Shown: in pieces, positions 45,666-52,559 of the stretch
Layout: each line of letters starts with the position of its first letter
Numbering within the stretch: position 1 is the stretch's first letter
Assembly (NCBI RefSeq): GCF_016082275.1
Contig: NZ_MOWM01000039.1
Coordinates: forward strand, 1-52,559
Length of the DNA: 52,559 nucleotides
Source: Variovorax sp. E3
Lineage (GTDB): Bacteria > Pseudomonadota > Gammaproteobacteria > Burkholderiales > Burkholderiaceae_C
Direction: 5' to 3'
Program-made: the position numbers and the translations under genes
Notes under the pieces: model-generated
The model's input: the letters and a program-made list of their open reading frames with translations, nothing else
Database searches by the model: none
What the model was told of the DNA's origin: nothing

Positions 45666-46157
45666 GGCAAGGTCTCGATCTCGAAGGTCGACTCGAAGCT
45701 CAGCGCGGAACCCGCGGGCATGCGCAGCTCGCGCGGATCGACGCGCAGCGTCAGGTCGAAGGTTTCGTTCATCCACGGCGTCTGCACCACGCCGTTCCAT
45801 ACCTGCACGCGGTTGCCGGGGCGGCCCGAGCCGCCGGCGAAGGCGCCGCTGCCGCGCCAGTCGATGCGCAGGCCGGCCGGCGAGCGCAGCCCCACGATGG
45901 CCGGCGGGATCACGTAGAAGATGCGCGCGCGCCGCCCGACGTAGGGGCTGGTGGCCAGGCGGTACTCGATGCGTCCGAAGGGCAGCACCAGCAGGTTGCC
46001 GTCCATGCCCTGGGCGCTGCTGAAGCGCCGCGCACCTGCGCGCGCGGCGAGGCCGAGTCGTCCAGCGCGCGACCTGCGCCCACGCCGCCGCGGCCGTGCC
46101 GAGGCACAGCGCGCAGGCCAGCGCGCGCAGACGTGGGCGTAGGCGCCGCGCGCTCAT
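45662..46157 (-). CDS. Fibre-associated secreted protein (two frame breaks)
   Basis: A signal peptide (LRALACALCLGTAAAAWAQ) in one frame, a short LDDSASPRAQVR stretch in a second, and RFSSAQGMDGNLLVLPFGRIEYRLATSPYVG to the end in a third. One missing base near 46068 and one near 46031 restore about 165 residues. The mature part is beta-rich, ending LSFESTFEIETLP. The start overlaps the upstream stop (ATGA) and the stop overlaps the chaperone start. Probably a minor subunit; no named family recognised. Confidence 0.65.
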
Positions 46158-46819
46158 TCCATCGACGCCGTGAAGCGCACGGTGCCCGTGTAGGTGCCGC
46201 CCGGGTAGACGGTGTCGTTGGCGTAGGAGAACAGCAGCGTCGTGGACGCCAGCTGCCGCGACTGGTAGGTCCAGGTGCCGACGCCCAGCACGCACGGCAG
46301 GCCCAGCAGCCCGACGCAGAAGGAGGCGTTGGCGTTGTAGCTTGCGATCGTCTGGTTGGCGCTGCCGTCGAAGCTGCCGTTCTGGATGTCGCCCGACGCG
46401 GCGTTGTCGTTGCCCGAGGCCGTCCAGCTGATCTTGCTGAAGGGAATGGTCGCCGAGCCGCAGCCGCCCGACTGGCAGGCCAGCGCCACGGCCGAATCCA
46501 CGCGCAGCGTCACCGGGCGCGCGATGGTGTTGTTGGTGGAGACGGGCCGCACCGGCGTGACCCAGACCGTGATCGACGGGGAGCCGGTCACCGCCGTGGG
46601 CGTGAGGCCGGCGTTGGCGCCCGTGACGCTGAAGGCCACGGTGTCGACCGTGGTGCCGGGCGAGCCGACGCGCAAGGTCAGCCCGTAGGAGCTGCCCGTG
46701 TCGGTCACGATGGTGATGACGGCGTGCGCGGGCAGCGCGGCGCAGGCCGCCAGCGCCGCCGCCGCCGTCGCCGCCGTCATCGCGGCGCGGTACCACCGGT
46801 TCCGCGACCCGCCGCGCAT
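46154..46819 (-). CDS. Secreted fibre subunit-like protein 2
   Basis: 221 residues: signal peptide (AATAAAALAACAALPAHA) and a Ser/Thr/Gly-rich beta-type mature part with two possible disulphides (ACQSGGC and SFCVGLLGLPCVLG). GLTLRVGSPGTTVDTVAFSV parallels LILLRVGSTNTTVDTVAW of the neighbouring subunit, and YPGGTYTGTVRFTASME parallels its C-terminus. Its ATG shares one base with the upstream stop (TGATG). Confidence 0.75.
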   Translation of the reverse strand: MRGGSRNRWYRAAMTAATAAAALAACAALPAHAVITIVTDTGSSYGLTLRVGSPGTTVDTVAFSVTGANAGLTPTAVTGSPSITVWVTPVRPVSTNNTIARPVTLRVDSAVALACQSGGCGSATIPFSKISWTASGNDNAASGDIQNGSFDGSANQTIASYNANASFCVGLLGLPCVLGVGTWTYQSRQLASTTLLFSYANDTVYPGGTYTGTVRFTASME

Positions 46820-47430
46820 CAGATGCCCTGGGCCGTGTAGGTGATGGTGTTGGTGTAGGTGTTCGCGACCCATGAGGCCGGCGCGCCGCCCAGCGCATAG
46901 GCCCAGGTGCCGGTGGCCACCGTGTTCGACGTGAACGTGGTCGAGGCGCAAGCCCCGAGATTGGCGCCCGGGTGCGGCAGCGTGCCCGTCGTCGTGACGG
47001 TGAAGTCCGCGTTGGCCGGGCCGCCGATGGCGTTCCATGCGCCGACGGCGCAATTGATGGTGCCCGCGCCCGCGTTGGTCCATGCGTACACGGTGAGCGT
47101 GTTGCCCGTCGCGGTGGGCGTGACGACCGGGGCCGCGCCGCTCCAGTCGACGTTGGTGTTGTTGACGCCGGCCAGCGGCGTGGTGGGCACGGCGGGAATG
47201 CTGAGGCCGGAGGTCCATGCGACCGTGTCCACCGTGGTGTTGGTCGACCCCACCCGCAGCAGGATGAGCTTGGGCACCGTCACGCTCAGGTTGACCTTGG
47301 CCTGCGCGGTGATCGTGCCCGTGCCCGAGCCGTACTGGCTCTCGGCCATGGCGGCGCCGCCGGCCAATGCCAGGGCGAGGGTGGCGAGCGATACGGCGAG
47401 CAGGCGTGGGGCGAGGGTTCTACGGGTCAT
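46819..47430 (-). CDS. Secreted fibre subunit-like protein 1 (probable major subunit)
   Basis: 203 residues: signal peptide (LLAVSLATLALALAGGAAMA) then ESQYGSGTGTITAQAKVNLS and a beta-rich body rich in Thr/Asn/Val. First of the small genes after the barrel (gap 52 nt) and with its own AGGAGAC ribosome site, so it is the likely main fibre subunit. The C-terminus NTYTNTITYTAQGI has the alternating hydrophobic pattern used in strand exchange (inference). Confidence 0.75.
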   Translation of the reverse strand: MTRRTLAPRLLAVSLATLALALAGGAAMAESQYGSGTGTITAQAKVNLSVTVPKLILLRVGSTNTTVDTVAWTSGLSIPAVPTTPLAGVNNTNVDWSGAAPVVTPTATGNTLTVYAWTNAGAGTINCAVGAWNAIGGPANADFTVTTTGTLPHPGANLGACASTTFTSNTVATGTWAYALGGAPASWVANTYTNTITYTAQGI

Positions 47431-47482
47431 GAAGTCTCCTAGTGATGAACGCGGGTGGAACAAACCGGATGAAAGGCGTCGC

Positions 47483-49792
47483 TCATTCGCCCACCTTGAC
47501 CACGGGGATCTCGGCGGTGGCCTGGCCACGCAGGGGGACATCGACACTCATGCCGCTGTCGCTGGCCGCGCCCCAGGGCAGCGGCACGCTGTCCAGCATG
47601 AGCGTCAGCTGGTGGCGGCCGGTGGTGACCAGCGGAAACTCGAAGCGGCCGTCGCGGTCGGTGACGGCGCGGTAGCGCCCGTCCAGCAGCACCTCGATGC
47701 CGGCCGCGCCGCCTTCGCCGGCCTGCTGCTGGCCGTCGCGGTTGGCATCGAAGAACACGTGGCCCGACACGCTGCCGCCGCCCGCGCCGCCGCCGCGCAT
47801 GCCGGCGGCCCGGTAGGCCGTGCCGGCGCTGCCTTCCCAGCGCAGGTAGACGTACGCGGTCTTCTCTTGACTGCGATAAAGGTTGGTGCCGGGGAACGCG
47901 CTCGGCACCATCGCCGCGCGCGCCTGGTTGAAGCTGGCCGCGAAGCCCAGGCGCCAGCCCGGCGCCAGCTCCTTCTCGGCCGTGACCGAGCCCGACAGGC
48001 CCCGGCTGGTGTACAGGCCGCCGCTTTGCGAGGTGTAGCGCAGGTTGCCGCTCACCTGCAGGCCGTTGTCGAAGCCGTGGCGGAACTGCACGCCGGCCGT
48101 GGGGTAGTTGCGCGCGATGCCGCCGCTGCGGTCGCGCGCGTAGCCCAGGGTGGAGGTGAACTCGGTGCGCGTCGTTCCCGAGCGCCCGCCGATCCAGTCC
48201 TGCTCCCACTGCAGCTCCTGGCCGGTGGCGGCCGGGTCGTTGCGCACGAGCAGCTCGTTGCGCCGCACCGTCAGCGTGAAGCGGCTGCGCGGCCAGTCGA
48301 AGAAGCGCGCCTGGTAGAAGGCGTTGCCGTAGAGGCTGCGCGCGTCGGACGCCAGGGCCGCGCTGGCGGCCGCGAGGGGGGCCGTGCCCCGGTCGTAGCG
48401 CGTGCGGTACACGTTCAGGCTGCCGCCCACCGAGGTGTCGCGGTCGAACAGGTACTGGAAGTTGCCGTTCGCGCCCACGCGCGAATAGCCCGCCAGGTGA
48501 AAGCTCGCGTCGGGCTGCGCGCGCTCCTGGTCGACGCCCGCGCCCCAGCTCATGCGGCTCGTGCTGCGGTCCACGCGCCAGTAGGCGCCGCCGGTGCCGG
48601 TGGCCAGCGCGTAGTCGCCGAAGTGCAGGTTGGGCCGCGCCGTGTACACGCCGAACTCGTGCCGGTAGAGCCCGGTGCGCGCGCTGGCCTCCAGGAACAG
48701 GCCCTGCGAGCCGCCCGTGGGCACGCCCGCCGTCGGCGAGTCGACGTGGCTGCCCACCAGCGTGACGCGCGCCTTCAGGTCGCCGTCGCGCACCACCTCG
48801 CGGCCATGGCCCAGCGAGGCGGCCCAGCTCGTGACGTTCTTCTGGCCGAAGCCCAGCGCCGAGAGCGGGTCGATGTAATAGGCCGGAATGTCGCGCGCCT
48901 GGTCGACCTGCAGCGCGGTGAACCACCCCTCGCCCAGGCGCTGCGTCAGCCCGAGCCAGCCCAGCGAGCCTTGGCTCTTCTCGAAGCCGGGGTAGGGGCC
49001 GCCGGCCATGTTGCCGCGCTGGCCGAAGCCCGCGCGCAGGTCGAGGTCGGAATTGAAGATGCGCGCCGAGACCCCGCGCACCGTGCTCGAGCCCAGCGAG
49101 AGGCGGTAGTTGCGGCTCAGGCCGTCGGTCAGCTCGCTGTAGATGTCGCCCACGGCGCTGTCCGCGAAGGTCTGCGTGGTCAGGGGAAAGCCCAGGTTGC
49201 GCAGCGTGAAGCGCCCGCTGGTGGGCTCGCGCGCGTAGCCCAGCGCGCCGATGCTGCCGCCGTCCACGCCGTTGTTGCCGCTCAGGTGGCGCCCGTCGGC
49301 CTGCAGCACGAACTCGCCGTAGTTGAGCGTCTCGCGGCGGTATTCGAAGCGCTGGCCGAACTCGGCCGCATGCTGGCGGCCGAAGCCGGTGGCCGACGCC
49401 GTGCCGAAGCCGATGCGGCTTTCCACCAGCCAGGCGCGAAAGCCCTGCGGCTGCTCGGGCTCGGGCGTTGCATCGGCGCTGCCGCCGGGGTCGGTGTCCG
49501 CCGTCATGAAGCGGTCTTCGTAGGCCTTGGGGGCGGCGGCGGCCAGCGCCCGCAGGCGCGCCTGTTCCGCCTGGGCGCGGTCCATGGGCTGGATGCGCGC
49601 GTCAGCCGCCACGGTCCCGCCGGAGGAAGAGGGCGCAGGGGAGGAAGAGGGGGAGGTGGTGGAAGTGGACTGCGCCTGCGCCGGCGGCAGCCAGAGCAGT
49701 GCGGTTGCGCAACCGAGCCACGCACGCGCGACGGTCGGGCGCCAGCGCGCTCCGGCGGTATCGACCGCAGTCCGCAGTGTCACTCGAATCAT
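47483..49792 (-). CDS. Large outer-membrane barrel with C-terminal SdrD-B-like domain (usher-like)
   Basis: 769 residues. The signal region is followed by a Ser/Thr/Pro linker and a Gln/Ala-rich helix. From about 125 to 650 there are repeated amphipathic strands with aromatic ends (FEYRRETLNYGEFVLQADG, YRLSLGSSTVRGVSARIF, FTLTVRRNELLV, LQVSGNLRYTSQSGG, YVYLRWEGSAG), as in large beta-barrels. The C-terminus SGHVFFDANRDGQQQAGEGG then YRAVTDRDGRFEFPLVTTG is an SdrD-B/carboxypeptidase-regulatory-like domain. No FimD N-domain or plug was recognised. As first gene of the fibre operon it may be the secretion pore; this is inference. ATG 49792 chosen; a TTG just upstream is less likely. Confidence 0.75.
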   Translation of the reverse strand: MIRVTLRTAVDTAGARWRPTVARAWLGCATALLWLPPAQAQSTSTTSPSSSPAPSSSGGTVAADARIQPMDRAQAEQARLRALAAAAPKAYEDRFMTADTDPGGSADATPEPEQPQGFRAWLVESRIGFGTASATGFGRQHAAEFGQRFEYRRETLNYGEFVLQADGRHLSGNNGVDGGSIGALGYAREPTSGRFTLRNLGFPLTTQTFADSAVGDIYSELTDGLSRNYRLSLGSSTVRGVSARIFNSDLDLRAGFGQRGNMAGGPYPGFEKSQGSLGWLGLTQRLGEGWFTALQVDQARDIPAYYIDPLSALGFGQKNVTSWAASLGHGREVVRDGDLKARVTLVGSHVDSPTAGVPTGGSQGLFLEASARTGLYRHEFGVYTARPNLHFGDYALATGTGGAYWRVDRSTSRMSWGAGVDQERAQPDASFHLAGYSRVGANGNFQYLFDRDTSVGGSLNVYRTRYDRGTAPLAAASAALASDARSLYGNAFYQARFFDWPRSRFTLTVRRNELLVRNDPAATGQELQWEQDWIGGRSGTTRTEFTSTLGYARDRSGGIARNYPTAGVQFRHGFDNGLQVSGNLRYTSQSGGLYTSRGLSGSVTAEKELAPGWRLGFAASFNQARAAMVPSAFPGTNLYRSQEKTAYVYLRWEGSAGTAYRAAGMRGGGAGGGSVSGHVFFDANRDGQQQAGEGGAAGIEVLLDGRYRAVTDRDGRFEFPLVTTGRHQLTLMLDSVPLPWGAASDSGMSVDVPLRGQATAEIPVVKVGE

Positions 49793-50069
49793 CAAACGAC
49801 ATCCCTGTTTCCCGGAGCATCGCTGCCCTGTTCAGTATCGAATGGGAGGATATTTCAGAAGTGTCATCCACGGTAACCTTTTGTGTATCAAGGGTCTTGC
49901 CACAGAGGGCGCAGGCCGGTTCTTTCGTTAAGAATGTGACGCGCCTCACTCTTTGGCAGCGCGCCTGTTGTGAAAGGGCACGCACGCCTTACCTGAGAAA
50001 CTTGGCGCGTCGTCACCTCGTGGCGGTCATGCCGACTTAGAATTTTTTCGATCCGATATTTCCTTTTCC

Positions 50070-52115
50070 ATGGCTGATTCCTCCAAAACCAAACTCCCGT
50101 TCCAGGCCGAAGTCGCGCAACTGCTGCACCTCGTGACGCATGCGCTGTACTCCAACAAGGAAATCTTCCTGCGCGAGCTGATCTCGAACGCGTCCGACGC
50201 GTGCGACAAGCTGCGCTTCGAGGCGCTCGACCATCCCGAGCTGTACGAAGACCAGCCCGAGCTCGACGTGCGCCTGTCCTTCGACAAGGCCGCGCGCACC
50301 ATCACCATCACCGACAAGGGCATCGGCCTGTCGCGCCAGGAGGCCATCGACAACCTCGGCACCATCGCCAAGAGCGGCACCAAGGACTTCATGAGCAAGC
50401 TCAGCGGCGACCAGAAGGCCGACGCGCAGCTCATCGGCCAGTTCGGCGTGGGCTTCTACTCGGGCTTCATCGTGGCCGACAGCATCGCGGTCGAATCGCG
50501 CCGCGCGGGCCTGCCCGCCGACCAGGGCGTGCGCTGGGTCAGCGGCGGCGCCGGCGACTTCGAGGTGACCGACATCACGCGCGCCGAGCGCGGCACCAGC
50601 ATCACGCTGCACCTGCGCGACGACGCCGACGAATACCTCAACGCCTGGAAGCTCAAGCAGATCGTCGGCAAGTACTCCGACCACATCTCCCTGCCCATCC
50701 TGATGGAAAAGGAAGAGTGGAAAGACGGCGAGAACGACCAGCCCGGCGACATGGTGAAGACCGGCGAATGGGAAACGGTGAACAAGGCCAACGCCTTATG
50801 GAGCCGCCCCAAGAAGGACATCACGCCCGAGCAGTACGAAGAGTTCTACAAGAGCATCAGCCACGACTACGAGGCCCCGCTCGCCTGGAGCCACAACCGC
50901 GTGGAAGGCAGCACCGAATACACGCAGCTGCTCTACATCCCGGCCAAGGCGCCGTTCGACCTGTGGAACCGCGACAAGAGCGCGGGCGTGAAGCTGTACG
51001 TCAAGCGCGTGTTCATCATGGACGACGCCGAGGCGCTGCTGCCCAGCTACCTGCGCTTCGTGAAGGGCGTGATCGACTCGGCCGACCTGCCGCTGAACGT
51101 GAGCCGCGAGTTGCTGCAGGAAAGCCGCGACGTGAAGGCCATCCGCGAAGGCAGCACCAAGCGCGTGCTGTCGATGCTCGAAGACCTGGCGAAGAAGCAG
51201 AAGACCGGCCCTGAAAGCAGCGAAGGCAAGATCGACGTGGGCTCGGGCGAATCGGTGCCGGCGCCGGAGCCGACCGAGGCCCTGAACGATGTCAGCGACG
51301 TGGTCGACAAGAACGCGCCCACCGCCGCCGAAGCCGCAGCAACCGCCGCCGACGAATCGGGCAAGTACGCCAGGTTCTACGCCGAGTTCGGCGCGGTGCT
51401 GAAGGAAGGCCTGGGCGAGGACATGGGCAACCGCGACCGCATCGCCAAGCTGCTGCGCTTTGCCTCGAGCACCACCGACGGCGTGAGCGTGAGCTTCGCC
51501 GACTACAAGGCGCGCATGAAGGACGGCCAGGACGCCATCTACTACATCACGGCCGACAACCTGGCCGCCGCCAAGAACAGCCCGCAGCTCGAGGTGTTCA
51601 AGAAGAAGGGCATCGAAGTGCTGCTCATGACCGACCGCGTGGACGAGTGGTCGCTGAACTACCTCACCGAGTTCGACGGCACGCCGCTGCAGAGCGTGGC
51701 CAAGGGCGCGGTCGACCTGGGCAAGCTGCAGGACGAAGACGAGAAGAAGGCCGCCGAGGAAGCCGCCGAGTCGTTCAAGCCCATGCTCGAGAAGCTCAAG
51801 GAAGCGCTCAAGGACAAGGCCGAGGACGTGCGCGTGACCACGCGCCTGGTCGACTCGCCCGCCTGCCTCGTGGTGCAGGACGGCGGCATGAGCACGCAGC
51901 TCGCGCGCATGCTCAAGCAGGCCGGCCAGCCCGCGCCCGAGCTCAAGCCCGTGCTCGAGGTGAACGCCGAGCATCCGCTGGTGAAGAAGCTGGAAAGCTC
52001 GTCGCACTTCGACGACCTGGCCAACATCCTGTTCGACCAGGCGCTGCTGGCCGAAGGCGGCCTGCCGGCCGACCCGGCCGCCTACGTGAGGCGCGTCAAC
52101 GCGCTGCTGGTGTGA
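50070..52115 (+). CDS. htpG: Molecular chaperone HtpG (Hsp90)
   Basis: 681-residue cytoplasmic ATP-dependent chaperone. The N-terminal ATPase has [23 protein letters not shown], the [24 protein letters not shown] lid motif and [15 protein letters not shown]. The middle domain has [20 protein letters not shown], and the C-terminal domain ends with a normal dimerisation region. An insert rich in Glu/Ala/Pro (about 385-430) precedes ARFYAEFG and is longer than in E. coli. The 277-bp gap upstream is AT-richer but I could not fix a sigma-32 promoter; TAGAAT at about 50037 may be a -10. Confidence 0.98.
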   Translation: MADSSKTKLPFQAEVAQLLHLVTHALYSNKEIFLRELISNASDACDKLRFEALDHPELYEDQPELDVRLSFDKAARTITITDKGIGLSRQEAIDNLGTIAKSGTKDFMSKLSGDQKADAQLIGQFGVGFYSGFIVADSIAVESRRAGLPADQGVRWVSGGAGDFEVTDITRAERGTSITLHLRDDADEYLNAWKLKQIVGKYSDHISLPILMEKEEWKDGENDQPGDMVKTGEWETVNKANALWSRPKKDITPEQYEEFYKSISHDYEAPLAWSHNRVEGSTEYTQLLYIPAKAPFDLWNRDKSAGVKLYVKRVFIMDDAEALLPSYLRFVKGVIDSADLPLNVSRELLQESRDVKAIREGSTKRVLSMLEDLAKKQKTGPESSEGKIDVGSGESVPAPEPTEALNDVSDVVDKNAPTAAEAAATAADESGKYARFYAEFGAVLKEGLGEDMGNRDRIAKLLRFASSTTDGVSVSFADYKARMKDGQDAIYYITADNLAAAKNSPQLEVFKKKGIEVLLMTDRVDEWSLNYLTEFDGTPLQSVAKGAVDLGKLQDEDEKKAAEEAAESFKPMLEKLKEALKDKAEDVRVTTRLVDSPACLVVQDGGMSTQLARMLKQAGQPAPELKPVLEVNAEHPLVKKLESSSHFDDLANILFDQALLAEGGLPADPAAYVRRVNALLV

Positions 52116-52559
52116 TCGCCCGGCCGCGCACCGTGCTTCGGACCGCGGCGCTCGCTTCGGCGGCGCTGGGGCTCCTCATGGTGGGCGGCTGTTCGCACTA
52201 CCGCATCGGCATTCCGCTGGTGCCGGGGCTCTCGCTGGGGCTCGGCGCCACGAAGGACGGCAACTTTTCGGCGGGGCTCAACACCGGCTTCGGCCCGCTC
52301 GGCGCCGGCGTGGCCGTGAACAACAGCGGCGTGGTCACGGGCTCGGCCAGTGCCGGCGTGGGCGCCAGCATCGGGCCCGTGGGCAGCGGCGTGGGCGTGG
52401 GCAAGGGCGTGGTGCTGCATGACCCGAAGGCGGGGAGGGCGGCGACGCCCGCTCCGGCTCCGGCGGTCGCGGCGGAGCCCGTGGCGGCTGCTTCCGCCGC
52501 GCCCGTCACGATCACCAAGGCTGGTGTCACCCAGCCGATGGCCGCCGCCCCGGCGGCGC
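52112..52559 (+). CDS. Putative lipoprotein, partial
   Basis: At least 149 residues, open at the right edge. GTG 52112 overlaps the htpG stop (GTGA). A signal with lipobox VGGC (Cys27) leads into a Gly/Val-rich repetitive stretch ([50 protein letters not shown]), then an Ala/Pro-rich region. The glycine-rich repeats suggest a membrane- or surface-associated structural part. No clear ribosome site, so the exact start is unsure. Confidence 0.6.
   Translation, partial: MIARPRTVLRTAALASAALGLLMVGGCSHYRIGIPLVPGLSLGLGATKDGNFSAGLNTGFGPLGAGVAVNNSGVVTGSASAGVGASIGPVGSGVGVGKGVVLHDPKAGRAATPAPAPAVAAEPVAAASAAPVTITKAGVTQPMAAAPAA

Noticed and set aside
49793..50069. Sigma-32 heat-shock promoter for htpG
   Set aside because: No CTTGAAA-like -35 with a CCCCAT-like -10 at correct spacing could be found; only a weak TAGAAT was noted.

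Overview
The window is about 52.6 kb of GC-rich, densely coding DNA with the typical gene set and codon use of a Burkholderiales betaproteobacterium. The best guess is family Comamonadaceae, close to Variovorax. This rests on protein resemblance, the sox gene order CDYZAXB and the style of the interspersed repeats; no database was searched. Every recognisable frame break fits the loss of exactly one base, usually in a short G, C or A run. I count 15 such breaks and no gains. I therefore treat them as consensus sequence errors and give the affected genes as full-length loci rather than pseudogenes.

Layout. 1-1.05 kb: start of iron superoxide dismutase sodB and a SufR-like iron-sulphur regulator. 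1.08-6.7 kb: a three-gene RND efflux operon on the minus strand. 7.0-17.4 kb: a thiosulphate oxidation island. It holds an ArsR-type regulator with a possible thiol switch, a DsrE protein, a SoxH-like metallohydrolase, a periplasmic thioredoxin, a small cytochrome c, soxCDYZAXB and a YeeE/YedE thiosulphate transporter. 17.8-26.8 kb: a kdp potassium-uptake locus (KdpE-box-like promoter, kdpFABC, kdpDE) with three extra small ORFs. kdpB appears to carry an interspersed repeat in its reading frame.

26.9-36.8 kb: a FAD monooxygenase, an MDR-family oxidoreductase, a glycosyltransferase/membrane protein/phosphatase operon, nicotinamide salvage genes (nadM-Nudix and nadV), a pseudouridine synthase and a winged-helix protein. 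Two 236-240 bp modules made of paired hairpins lie here in inverted orientation, about 3.6 kb apart. Arms and central hairpin both covary between copies, which makes this the most striking non-coding structure in the window. 36.8-40.2 kb: a QseBC-like two-component system, a small repeat-containing secreted protein whose promoter carries six 11-bp units in phase, and aquaporin Z. 40.4-43.5 kb: an alcohol dehydrogenase, a divergent LysR regulator and an orphan substrate-binding protein.

43.5-49.8 kb: a minus-strand operon for a chaperone-dependent surface fibre. It has one 769-aa barrel-like outer-membrane protein with a C-terminal SdrD-B/carboxypeptidase-regulatory-like domain, three or four small secreted subunits and one PapD-like chaperone, but no recognisable FimD-type usher. 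It is the best candidate for a poorly described system. 50.1-52.6 kb: htpG and the start of a lipoprotein gene.

No tRNA, rRNA, CRISPR array, insertion sequence or prophage gene was seen.
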